Source of the DNA: SAR116 cluster bacterium AG-325-I21
Lineage (GTDB): Bacteria > Pseudomonadota > Alphaproteobacteria > Puniceispirillales > Puniceispirillaceae
NCBI GenBank assembly: GCA_003282865.1
Contig: QBYK01000003.1
Location: 1 to 64,000 of the forward strand
DNA: 64,000 bases
Direction of reading: 5' to 3'
Below the pieces are notes generated by a model. That model did no database searches. It was not told the DNA's origin and was given only the letters and a program-made list of their open reading frames with translations. Both the position numbers and the translations under genes were made by a program. Positions 34,739-44,273 of the stretch are shown here, in pieces (position 1 is the stretch's first letter; every line of letters starts with the position of its first letter).

Positions 34739-35230
34739 CTACCTTGAATTGTAAGGTAATGAGGAATGATGCAATATAATTTTTAAAGCCCCATTTTTTA
34801 ATTTTTTGTATCCCCAGCTTTTGTCAACTCTAATCGTCTGACCATTTTTACCGATAAGTGTTACCCAACCCATCCAAATCGCCACGTCTTCATCCAAAAA
34901 GGCAGCGCAAGTTTCTGATTTCACCTCAAGCCAAGATTTGATCCCAAAGCCATTATCCGATGGATATGTGGGGTCATGTCCGACAAAATAGGACAGCGCA
35001 CCTTCTTTAGTTGGACGAAATGTCTGAGTACCGCCACTGAGAGTTGGTTTAAAAAGAACTGGTCCTAGTTCAAACCCATAGACATCATCTAAAAAGGCAT
35101 TAGCAATTGCTTTTGCCTGTGTAATGCCTGACTTGTCATACGTCTTAGAAATTCTAATGATGCCATTACCCCAAGCTGTGCGTGCTTGCAAAAGTTGTTC
35201 TTCATTAATTGTCATTTTAATTGTTGCCAC
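34739..35230 (-). CDS. NTF2-like/SnoaL-like protein
   Basis: 163 aa without signal peptide. The C-terminal half, with VAIWMGWVTLIGKNGQTIRVDKSWGYKK and ALKIILHHSSLPY, matches the NTF2-like fold (CaMKII-association type), and the N-terminal helix region (QLLQARTAWGNGII) fits it. The fold is used for isomerases, dehydratases and binding proteins. It starts 14 bp after the LysR gene on the same strand, so the two are probably co-transcribed. Confidence 0.6.
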   Translation of the reverse strand: MATIKMTINEEQLLQARTAWGNGIIRISKTYDKSGITQAKAIANAFLDDVYGFELGPVLFKPTLSGGTQTFRPTKEGALSYFVGHDPTYPSDNGFGIKSWLEVKSETCAAFLDEDVAIWMGWVTLIGKNGQTIRVDKSWGYKKLKNGALKIILHHSSLPYNSR

Positions 35231-35244
35231 TTAAGTTCGTATGA

Positions 35245-36177
35245 TTATTGGTCAAAATCGTCACTGTAACGCTTGCTTAACTCAGTTATGATAGTATCTA
35301 GAAATTTGGCTGCAGCAACTGGTAGGACGCGGCCTTTCAACTGGCCCACATGCAATATGCCCGCAGGCACATCGCTCAGGTCAACAGGTCTAGCGACCAC
35401 GTTGTTCACACCATCGACACTTTCAATCATGCGTGAAGGGAGTGCAATTGGGATTTGAAATGATATTACAGGCTCTTCTGTGAGGTAGTTGTGAATGAAT
35501 TCTTGATTGTTTGACTCAACAACTATGTTTAATTCAGTGTTACGACTAATCAATCCAACATTTAGAAGCTGTCGAACCCCCGCGTCTGCGCGAGGCAGGA
35601 CTGCAGCTTGCCCTGAGCAATCGCGAAGCCGAATCGCTGCTTTTTCTGCCAATGGGTGATCTGCTGCCATGATACAATGTAACTGCTGTCGGGCTGTTAC
35701 CATTGTTTGGAAATCCACGCTTTTTATTGGTTCAAAAATCAATGCGAGGTCAACCTCAAGTGAGCGTAACGCATGCTCTGCCTCCTCGCCTGATTGACGT
35801 TGCAAATCAAATGTGACTGCAGGATGCTCATCGCGGTAACTTGCTAAGGTTTTTGGAAGAAAGTGCCGCATGGTGTCAGCCCCGCTCCCGATTCTAACAT
35901 GTCCGCGACGAATGCCTGACAAATCGGCAATTTGCGACTGGACCCGTGCAAGTTCTGCAGTCTGTGAACGTATATGTTGCACGAAAAGTTCACCTGCAGT
36001 GTTCAAGCGCACACCTGATGCGAGTCGTTCAAATAAAGGTTGTCCAATTTCGTCTTCAACTTGTAGAATGCGCCGGTTCAGCGCGGTCGATGTAATAGCA
36101 AGCTTTTCTGCTGCTTTGCGGATTGACTTTTCACGAGCGACCGCGTCAATGAACCGAAGTGATGTCATGAAGCGCAT
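35245..36177 (-). CDS. LysR-family transcriptional regulator
   Basis: The track ORF begins at 36309, but the LysR winged helix starts with SLRFIDAVAREKSIRKAAEKLAIT. The ATG at 36177 has AGGA nine bases upstream, giving about 310 aa. The HTH recognition helix (TSTALNRRILQVEDEIGQPLFERL) and the effector-binding domain (GHVRIGSGADTM, HCIMAADHPLAEKA) are normal. It is divergent from glnK, separated by about 290 bp, and precedes the NTF2-like gene. Inducer and targets unknown. Confidence 0.9.
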   Translation of the reverse strand: MRFMTSLRFIDAVAREKSIRKAAEKLAITSTALNRRILQVEDEIGQPLFERLASGVRLNTAGELFVQHIRSQTAELARVQSQIADLSGIRRGHVRIGSGADTMRHFLPKTLASYRDEHPAVTFDLQRQSGEEAEHALRSLEVDLALIFEPIKSVDFQTMVTARQQLHCIMAADHPLAEKAAIRLRDCSGQAAVLPRADAGVRQLLNVGLISRNTELNIVVESNNQEFIHNYLTEEPVISFQIPIALPSRMIESVDGVNNVVARPVDLSDVPAGILHVGQLKGRVLPVAAAKFLDTIITELSKRYSDDFDQ

Positions 36178-36396
36178 GATAACCATTCCTGAAGATACTA
36201 TTTTATCAATTATATGGATCGACAGCATATCGGTTGCTGCAAAAATTGCATCACAATAATGCAAAACTAGCAGAATTTTTTTGGTTACTAAGATGTTAGC
36301 ACGTTCCATCGGCTCGAAACCGAAGGATCGGCGGCGCCTTGGGCCTCTAAAAGTCCGCCACGATTTAATGTCCGCGTGGCTTGTGACCGTTTAATT

Positions 36397-36412
36397 TGGC
36401 GGCCCCCGGGCA
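36397..36412 (+). promoter_or_regulatory. weak sigma54-like promoter candidate before glnK
   Basis: TGGCGGCCCCCGGGCA contains the GG and GC dinucleotides at the canonical -24/-12 spacing of ten bases. The -24 half is good, the -12 half (GGGCA against TTGCA) is poor. It lies 53 bp before the glnK ATG, a fitting distance. glnK-amtB operons are classic sigma54/NtrC targets, so this is plausible but unproven. Confidence 0.25.
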
Positions 36413-36464
36413 ATCTTAGGGTTGGTAAAAATTAAATCAGCCGGACCGCAAGGAAGGACTAGAC

Positions 36465-36803
36465 ATGAAATACATTGTTGCAATCATTCAACCGGGCAAA
36501 TTGACGGCAGTTCATGGTGCCCTACTGGACATCGACATCGCCGGCATGACTGTTACCGAGGTGCAAGGGTATGGTCGGCAAAAAGGTAAAAGTGAGATTT
36601 ACCGCGGTGCTGAATATACCGTTGATTTCTTGCCAAAAGTCAAAATTGAAGTCGCAGTTTCGGCGGAAATGGCGGGTAAGGCAGTGGAGGCCATTAAGGA
36701 GGTCGGCGCATCTGGTAAAATTGGCGATGGCAAGATTTTCACCTTTGATCTCCAGGATGCGGTACGAATTCGTACCGGCGAAACTGGCGAAGGCGCACTG
36801 TAA
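36465..36803 (+). CDS. glnK: PII nitrogen-regulatory protein GlnK/GlnB
   Basis: 112 aa, exact family length. The T-loop GRQKGKSEIYRGAEYTVDFLPK carries the uridylylation tyrosine (GAEY), and the C-terminal signature GKIGDGKIFTFDLQDAVRIRTGE is intact. PII trimers sense ATP/ADP and 2-oxoglutarate. This one is likely to block AmtB at high nitrogen because amtB follows by 22 bp. AAGGAAGG precedes the ATG. Confidence 0.96.
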   Translation: MKYIVAIIQPGKLTAVHGALLDIDIAGMTVTEVQGYGRQKGKSEIYRGAEYTVDFLPKVKIEVAVSAEMAGKAVEAIKEVGASGKIGDGKIFTFDLQDAVRIRTGETGEGAL

Positions 36804-36825
36804 ACGCTCATATTAGGAGACATCA

Positions 36826-38142
36826 ATGATTAAGAATTTTTTGAAGTATGGATGGGTAGCTGGGTTAATAACGTTTGTTGCCAGCCCCGCTTTAGCGCAA
36901 GAAGCGCCAGAACATAGCGTATTTATATTAAACTCACTGCTGTTTTTGATGGCGGGTTTTTTGGTAATGTTTATGGCTTGTGGTTTTTGTATGTTGGAAG
37001 CAGGTCTCGTGAGATCAAAAAATACGACAATGCAACTGACCAAAAACATTTCGCTCTTTTCAATAGCCGCTGTTGGGTATTACATTCTGGGCTACAATCT
37101 CATGTATCCGCTTGGAACTTGGTCAGTCGATGGCGTTTTTTCTGGCGTTATTGGCGTAGCAGTAATGGAAGCTGTTGGTATATCTGCTGACAAGGCTGAC
37201 GACATCTCCTATGCTACGACAGGTTCCGATTACTTTTTCCAGCTTATGTTTTGCGCGGCTACTGCGTCAATCGTGTCTGGGGCGTTGGCGGAGCGCATTA
37301 AACTTTGGCCGTTTCTCCTTTTCACGCTCATTCTCACGGCATTTATCTATCCGCTTCAGGCGAGCTGGAAATGGGGCGGTGGTTTTCTAGACGAAATGGG
37401 TTTTTTAGACTTTGCTGGGTCTACTGTTGTGCATTCGGTCGGAGGATGGGCAGCTTTGGCAGGTGCGATAATACTTGGACCTCGGATTGGCAAATATAAG
37501 GACGGTAAAGTGGTGGCCATGCCGGGCGCTAACCTCCCGATTGCTACTCTGGGTGTGTTCATTTTGTGGTTAGGCTGGTTTGGGTTCAATGGTGGCTCTC
37601 AACTTGCCATGGGAACCGTCGGTGACATAGCGGATGTTTCAAGAATTTTTGCTAATACAAACGCAGCTGCAGCAGGCGGAGCGATTATGGCCTTGATACT
37701 AACGCAAGTCGTTTACGGCAAGGTGGACTTGACTATGGTTTTGAATGGTGCTTTAGCCGGGCTCGTTTCCATCACTGCCGAGCCTCTCACTCCTACATTG
37801 GGTGTTGCTACTATAATAGGTGCCGTTGGCGGTGTGATTGTTGTTTTCAGTGTGCCGTTGTTGGATAAATTCAAGATTGATGATGTTGTCGGAGCGATCC
37901 CGGTGCATCTTATCGCCGGGATTTGGGGAACTTTAGCAGTGCCCCTAACTAACGCGGATGCAAGCTTCGGAACGCAGATCATAAGTATAGTGATTGTTGG
38001 AGCGTTTACTGTTGTCGCATCAGCTGTGGTTTGGTATGTTATTAAGGCAACTTTGGGTATACGAGTTTCAGAAGAGGATGAAATCGCAGGGCTGGATACG
38101 TCCGAGTTGGGTATGGATGCATATCCCGATTTTTCCAAATAA
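36826..38142 (+). CDS. amtB: ammonium transporter AmtB
   Basis: 438 aa. An N-terminal signal sequence ends ASPALAQEAPEH. The eleven-helix Amt fold is followed by a C-terminal tail that binds PII (VSEEDEIAGLDTSELGMDAYPDF). The twin pore histidines lie in VVHSVGGWAAL and PVHLIAGIWGTL. It takes up ammonium across the inner membrane. Operon with glnK; a strong terminator follows within 30 bp. Confidence 0.97.
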   Translation: MIKNFLKYGWVAGLITFVASPALAQEAPEHSVFILNSLLFLMAGFLVMFMACGFCMLEAGLVRSKNTTMQLTKNISLFSIAAVGYYILGYNLMYPLGTWSVDGVFSGVIGVAVMEAVGISADKADDISYATTGSDYFFQLMFCAATASIVSGALAERIKLWPFLLFTLILTAFIYPLQASWKWGGGFLDEMGFLDFAGSTVVHSVGGWAALAGAIILGPRIGKYKDGKVVAMPGANLPIATLGVFILWLGWFGFNGGSQLAMGTVGDIADVSRIFANTNAAAAGGAIMALILTQVVYGKVDLTMVLNGALAGLVSITAEPLTPTLGVATIIGAVGGVIVVFSVPLLDKFKIDDVVGAIPVHLIAGIWGTLAVPLTNADASFGTQIISIVIVGAFTVVASAVVWYVIKATLGIRVSEEDEIAGLDTSELGMDAYPDFSK

Positions 38143-38167
38143 CAAACTCGAAATGTAGTAATACTTA

Positions 38168-38197
38168 GCCTCCACAATTTTTTGTGGGGGCTTTTTT
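38168..38197 (+). terminator. intrinsic terminator after amtB
   Basis: GCCTCCACAA pairs with TTGTGGGGGC over ten positions (one G-T pair) with a four-base T loop and is followed by TTTTTT. It closes the glnK-amtB operon and separates it from the ABC transporter genes. Confidence 0.92.
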
Positions 38198-38296
38198 GGA
38201 TCAAAACCTCTCAAAAAGTAATCTGCTCTATGAATAAGTCTAATTACTTTACAGTGTTTGCTTTTAATTTTAATCCTGTCAGCATGAATAGTCGAA

Positions 38297-39895
38297 ATGC
38301 TCTCTTCCAAGAGCTGTGTGCCTATGAAAGTAAAAATAGTAATGTCTTATCCGTCAAACCGAAACCGCTCAAAATCGCGGCCACTTCTTGAAGCTGTTGG
38401 TATTTCGAAAAATTTTGGCGATTTCGTTGCGAATGATGATGTATCCTTCAGCATTCATGCTGGTGAAATTCATGCGCTTTTGGGGGAGAATGGTGCTGGC
38501 AAATCCACCTTCGTAAAAATCGCCTATGGGTTGTTGCGGCCAGATATCGGGCAGTTGTTTTGGAATGGTGAGCCGGTGTTTATTAACGGGCCGCAACAGG
38601 CGCGAAAACTTGGCATTGGTATGGTATTCCAACATTTTTCCTTGTTTGATGCGCTAACTGTTGCTGAAAATATCCAGTTGGCAATGCCGCCGGGTGAAAC
38701 AATGGCATCGCTTTCTTCACGTATTTCCAGCATTTCAAAAGAATATGGTATTGGTGTTGATCCAAATGCTCGAATTTATAATCTTTCGGTTGGCCAACAA
38801 CAACGTGTTGAAATTATTCGTTGTCTGCTTCAAGATCCGAAATTGCTGATTATGGATGAACCAACATCAGTGTTAACTCCACAAGAGACAGAACAGCTGT
38901 TTTCGGTGCTGCGACGCTTTGCTGATAATGGGCTGGCTGTTTTATTTATCTCTCACAAGCTGGATGAAATCCGTGCCCTAACTAGCCGTGCAACGGTGTT
39001 GCGACGTGGGCAGAATGTTGGTTCGGTTGCCATAAAAGGGCAAACAAACAGCAAGCTTGCTGAAATGATGATTGGCAATAAAGTTAAGAATGTCGCGCGT
39101 CAGAACGCGCCGGCTAAGAGCAAGTTGCTATTTGAGGTTAAAAATCTTTACCGGCCGAAAGATTCAGCATTTTCTGTGACTTTGCGTGGCATATCGATTG
39201 CTGCAAATGCAGGCGAGATTTTTGGTATTGCCGGTATTGCCGGCAATGGTCAAGACGAATTAATGTCGGCGTTAATTGGTGAATGGAGGGGTGCTGACTC
39301 TGGGATTATTTTTCTTGATGGGGTGGATGTCAGCCAGAAAAATCCAGCTGAACGGCGTGTTGCTGACATGGGGTTTATCCCAGAAGAGCGCAACGGGCAC
39401 GCCGCGGTACCGTCAATGAGCCTTGCAGACAATGCGCTATTGACAAGTCACTCGATTGTTGAACTGGTTCGCCGAGGTGTTCTTGATCTTTCGAGCATGA
39501 AAGCCAAAGCGGGCGCGATAGTCAAAGATTTTGACGTACGTTTGCCCGTAGTGAATCCGCTGGCTTCATCTCTCTCGGGTGGCAATTTGCAAAAATTTGT
39601 CGTTGGTCGTGAGATTATCAAAGTGCCAAAAGTGTTGATCGTGTCGCAGCCCACATGGGGGGTTGATGTTGGGGCGGCAGTTTTTATCCGTAAAGCGATG
39701 CTAGATCTCGCGGCAAAAGGTTCTGCGGTGGTTATGATATCGCAGGATCTAGAAGAAATTTTTGCGATTTCACACCGGATTGCGGTGCTACATGACGGGA
39801 TTTTGTCTGATGCGAAACCAGCGGGTATTCTTACGGCTGAAAAAGTGGGCCTTTTGATGGGAGGTAGCGATGCGGTTGGAGGGGTGAACATATGA
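38297..39895 (+). CDS. ABC transporter ATP-binding protein, BMP/nucleoside type (two fused ATPase domains)
   Basis: 532 aa with two ABC domains, as in sugar and nucleoside importers. Domain 1 has GENGAGKST, LSVGQQQRVEI and LLIMDEPTSVL. Domain 2 has the degenerate Walker A GIAGNGQDEL, SGGNLQKFVVGRE and a Walker B that lacks the usual DEPT (VLIVSQPTWG). The start is uncertain: 38297, 38324 and 38342 are ATGs in frame and only the region from PLLEAVGISKNF is conserved. It energises the two permeases that follow; ATGA overlap with the first of them. Confidence 0.92.
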   Translation: MLSSKSCVPMKVKIVMSYPSNRNRSKSRPLLEAVGISKNFGDFVANDDVSFSIHAGEIHALLGENGAGKSTFVKIAYGLLRPDIGQLFWNGEPVFINGPQQARKLGIGMVFQHFSLFDALTVAENIQLAMPPGETMASLSSRISSISKEYGIGVDPNARIYNLSVGQQQRVEIIRCLLQDPKLLIMDEPTSVLTPQETEQLFSVLRRFADNGLAVLFISHKLDEIRALTSRATVLRRGQNVGSVAIKGQTNSKLAEMMIGNKVKNVARQNAPAKSKLLFEVKNLYRPKDSAFSVTLRGISIAANAGEIFGIAGIAGNGQDELMSALIGEWRGADSGIIFLDGVDVSQKNPAERRVADMGFIPEERNGHAAVPSMSLADNALLTSHSIVELVRRGVLDLSSMKAKAGAIVKDFDVRLPVVNPLASSLSGGNLQKFVVGREIIKVPKVLIVSQPTWGVDVGAAVFIRKAMLDLAAKGSAVVMISQDLEEIFAISHRIAVLHDGILSDAKPAGILTAEKVGLLMGGSDAVGGVNI

Positions 39896-40992
39896 TTAGT
39901 ATGACGCCGCGTAAAGATATTTCGCTATACCGTACTTTTTTAACACCGCTTGTTGCTATTTTGTTAACCCTCGTGATCGGCGCGGCTATTTTTGATTTTT
40001 TGGGATTTAACCCTCTGGAATCACTCTATCATTTCTTTGTGGCGCCTATCTCGCGCTACGATGGTATAGGGGATCTATTTGTCAAAGCCTGCCCACTTAT
40101 CATTACCGCCACCGGTCTGGTTTTTTGCTACCGAGCAAATGTGTGGAATATCGGTGCTGAAGGTCAGTTGGTGTTGGGTGCTATTTTTGCTGGAGGAGTC
40201 GCATTGGCCTTCCCGGATTGGCCAGCCATTACCCTTATGCCGGCAATGATATTGGCAAGTGTAATTGGCGGTATTTGCTGGGCGATGATTCCTGCTTTAC
40301 TTAAAGTTCGATTTAATACCAATGAAATTTTGGTGTCACTGATGTTGACCTATGTTGCCGCGTTATTCATTGACTGGCTTGTCCGTGGGCCATGGCGTGA
40401 CCCTATGTCTTTTGGCTTTCCCTTGACAAAAATGTATACCGATGCCGCGCTGATCCACAGGATCGAAGTGCCCTTTATAGGCATGTTGGGACAGTTGCAT
40501 TGGGGCGTTGTCGGTGCATTGATGTTATCATTAGTTGGGGCGTTTTTATTGTCGCGCACAATTTTGGGGTACAAGGTCAGGGTTATGGGCGATGCGCCGC
40601 GGGCGGGCCGATTTGCCGGTTTCAACCCGAATTTAATCACCATTGGCGTTATGGCCATTGCTGGCGGTGCTGCCGGACTCGCCGGTATGATTGAGGTATC
40701 CGCGAGCATGGGCCAACTTCAGCCTAATGTATCTTTTGGTTATGGCTTTACCGCAATTATTGTGGCGTTTCTGGCAAGGTTGAACCCGGTAGGCGTAATT
40801 TTTGCCGGATTGATCGTCGCCTTGGCCGAATTAGGGGGTGACAATGCACAAATTGTACTGGGGATGCCCAAGGTTGTAACCGGCGTCTTTAAGGGCATTT
40901 TGCTGTTTATGCTTTTGGCTGGTGAGACGTACAACCGCTATCAAATTGAATGGCGGCGTGTTGGTCCGCAATCAGCTTTGAGGGAGCAATAA
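39892..40992 (+). CDS. ABC transporter permease 1, BMP/nucleoside type
   Basis: 366 aa, about nine to ten membrane helices in the BPD_transp_2 family. ANVWNIGAEGQLVLGAI and the conserved GxNxxxARxxG-like coupling stretch (GDAPRAGRFAGFNPN) are seen. Its start overlaps the ATPase gene by 4 bp, and the second permease starts one base after its stop. It forms a heterodimeric channel with the next gene product. Confidence 0.93.
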   Translation: MISMTPRKDISLYRTFLTPLVAILLTLVIGAAIFDFLGFNPLESLYHFFVAPISRYDGIGDLFVKACPLIITATGLVFCYRANVWNIGAEGQLVLGAIFAGGVALAFPDWPAITLMPAMILASVIGGICWAMIPALLKVRFNTNEILVSLMLTYVAALFIDWLVRGPWRDPMSFGFPLTKMYTDAALIHRIEVPFIGMLGQLHWGVVGALMLSLVGAFLLSRTILGYKVRVMGDAPRAGRFAGFNPNLITIGVMAIAGGAAGLAGMIEVSASMGQLQPNVSFGYGFTAIIVAFLARLNPVGVIFAGLIVALAELGGDNAQIVLGMPKVVTGVFKGILLFMLLAGETYNRYQIEWRRVGPQSALREQ

Positions 40993-40993
40993 A

Positions 40994-41905
40994 ATGGAAG
41001 CCCTCATTCTGACCATTCTTTTGACATCTGTGCCGCTAATTTTTGCTGCAACTGGCGAATTGGTTGCCGAACGCAGCGGTGTTCTTAATCTTGGTGTTGA
41101 AGGCATGATGCTGATGGGAGCGGTATCGGCCTTTGCAGCTACATCAGTTCTTGGCAGTCCTTATGTTGGTGTTTTTGCTGGAGCGGTTGCTGGGGCGGTC
41201 ACGGCAGTGGTTTTTGCGTTATTTGCGTTGGGATTGGCAACAAATCAGGTGGCAACGGGTCTTGCTCTGACTATTTTTGGGTCAGGCTTATCTGGTCTTG
41301 TTGGCGCGCCATTCGTTGGGAGAACTGTCGATGGCTTACCAGTGTTTGCGATACCGTTTCTGGCCGATATTCCCGTTCTTGGTAATTTGTTGTTTAAACA
41401 TGATATTATGGCCTATATGTCTGTTGCCTTTCTTGTAATTGTGGCTTTGTTCTTAAATCGGACCCGTGCTGGATTGGTATTACGCGCTGTAGGGAACAAC
41501 CACGACTCGGCGCATGCGCTTGGTTACCCAGTGCTTCTTGTGCGGTTCTATGCTGTTTCTTTTGGTGGTATGATGGCCGGGCTTGGAGGCGCGTATTTGC
41601 CGTTGGTTTTAACGCCACATTGGTCTGAAGGTATGACTGCGGGACGCGGTTGGATCGCTCTTGCACTTGTAGTCTTTGCATCCTGGATTCCATCACGTAT
41701 TCTAGCAGGAGCTTTGTTGTTTGGCGGTATCACAATCATGCAACTGGCTGGGCAAGCACGCGGATGGACAATTCCATCGCAAATGCTGTCTATGATGCCT
41801 TATATTGCAACGATCTTGGTGCTAGTTATCATCGCACGAAATCGGCGGTTTGCACTAATAAATTCCCCCGCCTGTCTTGGCAGAATTTATATGCAAAATA
41901 AATAG
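40994..41905 (+). CDS. ABC transporter permease 2, BMP/nucleoside type
   Basis: 303 aa, BPD_transp_2 family. ERSGVLNLGVEGMMLMGA is the hallmark of this permease group; AVGNNHDSAHALGYPV is the coupling loop. Partner of the preceding permease. The substrate-binding protein gene follows after 57 bp. Confidence 0.93.
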   Translation: MEALILTILLTSVPLIFAATGELVAERSGVLNLGVEGMMLMGAVSAFAATSVLGSPYVGVFAGAVAGAVTAVVFALFALGLATNQVATGLALTIFGSGLSGLVGAPFVGRTVDGLPVFAIPFLADIPVLGNLLFKHDIMAYMSVAFLVIVALFLNRTRAGLVLRAVGNNHDSAHALGYPVLLVRFYAVSFGGMMAGLGGAYLPLVLTPHWSEGMTAGRGWIALALVVFASWIPSRILAGALLFGGITIMQLAGQARGWTIPSQMLSMMPYIATILVLVIIARNRRFALINSPACLGRIYMQNK

Positions 41906-41962
41906 CATCCTATGAATTTGGGTTTACTTAAAATATTAAACATTTGGTGAAGGGAGATTTTT

Positions 41963-43093
41963 ATGAATAACAAATATGTGATAGCGGCACTCGGTGCCCT
42001 TGTTTTAGGGGCGGTATATTGGATGGTTGTCGGTGAAAAAAGCAGCCAAGTTGCAGAAAAAGCCAGTGATAAAGTTAAGGTTGGATTCGTCTATTTGACA
42101 ACACCAGGCGATCACGGATGGACCTACGCGCATGAATTAGGACGCCAGCAGGTTGAAAAGCATTTTGGTGACAAGGTTGAAACCAGCTATGTCGAAAATG
42201 TGCCAGAGGGTCCGGATGCTGCAAGGGTCATCCGCGAATTGGCAAAAAAGGGCAATAATATTATTTTTACAACGTCCTTTGGGTATATGGATCCCACCAT
42301 AAAAGTGGCTAAAGAATTTCCTGATGTGAAATTTGAGCATATCTCTGGTTATAAGCGTGCAGAAAATGTCGCAACGGGAAATATTCGCTATTACGAAGGC
42401 CGTTATGTGCAGGGTATTGTTGCCGGTATGATGACCAAAAGTAACAAGGTTGGCTATCTGGCATCATTCCCAATCCCAGAGGTGATCCAGGGTATTAACG
42501 CTTTTGGTCTTGGTCTGCGGTCAGTTAACCCTGATGCAGAACTATCAATCATTTGGGTTAATTCTTGGTATGATCCGGTAAAAGAAGCTGATGCGGCAAA
42601 AGTTCATATCGCCGAAGGCGCCGACATTTTGGCCCAACATACAGACAGTCCAGCCATGTTGCAGGCTGCCGAAAAGGCTGGCATTTATGGGTTTGGTCAG
42701 GCAAGTGATATGAAGGCATTTGCGCCAAAGGCGCAGTTGTTTAGCTCGGTTAACAATTGGGGACCACATTATGTAAATAAAATTCAAAAGCTACTGGATG
42801 GTTCTTGGTCAACTGGTGATGGCCCCGACCATTGGGCTGGCAATGACTGGGTTGGAATGGCTGATGATTATCTAGTGTTAACATCATTTGACAACATGCC
42901 TGCTGACGTTGCCGAGGCAGCCAAAAAAGCGGCCGCTGACATCAAGTCAGGCAAAAATAAAATCTTCACAGGCCCGATCAAGGATAATTCTGGTACACTT
43001 CGGGTCCCTGCTGGAAAAACCCTGAATGATGGAGAGTTGTTCACTACGCTTGATTATTATGTTGAAGGCGTGAAGGGTAAGATTCCTGGTTGA
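41963..43093 (+). CDS. BMP-family ABC transporter substrate-binding protein
   Basis: 376 aa. An N-terminal hydrophobic segment (residues ~5-24, VIAALGALVLGAVYWMVV) serves as signal or anchor; no lipobox cysteine is present. The mature part is a BMP/PBP1 fold: KVGFVYLTTPGDHGWTYAHELGR, NIIFTTSFGYMDPT, GYKRAENVATGNIRYYEGRYVQG. Members bind nucleosides or purines. GGAGA precedes the ATG. The gene ends at a strong terminator, so the four transporter genes form one unit. Ligand identity is inferred from family only. Confidence 0.93.
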   Translation: MNNKYVIAALGALVLGAVYWMVVGEKSSQVAEKASDKVKVGFVYLTTPGDHGWTYAHELGRQQVEKHFGDKVETSYVENVPEGPDAARVIRELAKKGNNIIFTTSFGYMDPTIKVAKEFPDVKFEHISGYKRAENVATGNIRYYEGRYVQGIVAGMMTKSNKVGYLASFPIPEVIQGINAFGLGLRSVNPDAELSIIWVNSWYDPVKEADAAKVHIAEGADILAQHTDSPAMLQAAEKAGIYGFGQASDMKAFAPKAQLFSSVNNWGPHYVNKIQKLLDGSWSTGDGPDHWAGNDWVGMADDYLVLTSFDNMPADVAEAAKKAAADIKSGKNKIFTGPIKDNSGTLRVPAGKTLNDGELFTTLDYYVEGVKGKIPG

Positions 43094-43138
43094 TCTTGAT
43101 CACAAAGTAAACTGAAAAAAGAAACTGAATGGGAAAAG

Positions 43139-43165
43139 GGCGTCGTTATTAGCGACGCCTTTTTT
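43139..43165 (+). terminator. intrinsic terminator after the BMP transporter operon
   Basis: GGCGTCG and CGACGCC form a perfect seven-base-pair stem around a short loop, followed by TTTTTT. It lies about 45 bp after the substrate-binding protein stop. Confidence 0.93.
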
Positions 43166-43285
43166 GTCATAATGAGTTTGCACCAATTGTTGTTCGTTGT
43201 TGGCCTCTGACCTAATTTTTTTGTTTGTCGGAGTGTTGTTAAAAAAAAACTGTTCTTTCGAGATGTTTTTGCGCAATATGCCCAA

Positions 43286-44260
43286 ATGACAAAACATGAC
43301 AAACCAACAATTTTTGTGACCCGACGCTGGCCGGCCGAAGCCGAAGCTGCGCTTTCCCAACATTTTTCTCCAACGTTTAATGAGGAAGATACGCCGCTTT
43401 CCGCGGCTGAAATGGCGACTGGTTTCGCTAGCCATGATGCAATTGCTCCAACAGTTTCTGATCAGATCGGTAGCGATATTATCTTAGCGGGTGCAAATGG
43501 CTCTGGTCGGCTAATTGCTAATTTTGGCGTTGGGGTAAACCATATTGACCTCGAGGCCGCCGCTGCAGCTGGCATCCATGTCAGTAACACTCCCGGTGTG
43601 CTGACTGATGCGACTGCAGATCTCGCATTGACACTGATTTTAATGCTGACACGTAGGGCTGGCGAAGGGGAACGCGAGCTGCGATCTGGGTCTTGGGATG
43701 GCTGGCGTCCAACTCATATGATGGGACGTGCTTTGCAAGGGAAAACACTTGGTATTATTGGGATGGGCCGAATAGGAAAGGCTGTTGCGCGTCGGGCGGC
43801 GCTTGGATTTGGCATGGATATTGTCTTTCAAAACCGCTCCCAAGTAACTGATACGTTTGATTATTCTGCGAGTCAGCTTGATGACGTGGATAGCGTGTGC
43901 CGCGTTGCTGATATCGTCTCTTTGCATTGCGCGGCAAGCCCGCAGACCTATCATGTTATAAATTCTGAGCGCCTTGGTATTATGAAGCAGGACGCGTGCC
44001 TCATAAATACCGCACGAGGCGATGTTGTGGATGAAACCGCGCTTGCTGAAGCCCTTTGTGAGAGGCGCATTGGTGGAGCAGGGTTGGATGTGTTTCAAGG
44101 TGAACCGCTAATCGATCCCGCACTGCTATCAGCGCCAAACACTGTTTTACTGCCGCATCTTGGATCGGCTACTGTTGAAACACGCACTGCTATGGGATTG
44201 AAAGTTGTTGAAAATGCACGAGCCTTTTTTTCGAGCAAGAGCTTGATAGACCCTGTTTGA
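43286..44260 (+). CDS. D-isomer-specific 2-hydroxyacid dehydrogenase (glyoxylate/hydroxypyruvate reductase-like)
   Basis: 324 aa. NAD(P)-binding motif GKTLGIIGMGRIGKAVARRA, catalytic Arg in NTARGDVVDE, Glu in GLDVFQGEP and His in LLPHLGSAT. ANFGVGVNHIDLEAAAAAGI is typical of GhrB/SerA-like enzymes. The glycerate kinase gene follows after 13 bp, which supports hydroxypyruvate or glyoxylate reduction to glycerate or glycolate. Confidence 0.92.
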   Translation: MTKHDKPTIFVTRRWPAEAEAALSQHFSPTFNEEDTPLSAAEMATGFASHDAIAPTVSDQIGSDIILAGANGSGRLIANFGVGVNHIDLEAAAAAGIHVSNTPGVLTDATADLALTLILMLTRRAGEGERELRSGSWDGWRPTHMMGRALQGKTLGIIGMGRIGKAVARRAALGFGMDIVFQNRSQVTDTFDYSASQLDDVDSVCRVADIVSLHCAASPQTYHVINSERLGIMKQDACLINTARGDVVDETALAEALCERRIGGAGLDVFQGEPLIDPALLSAPNTVLLPHLGSATVETRTAMGLKVVENARAFFSSKSLIDPV

Positions 44261-44273
44261 ACAAGGGGCGTGC

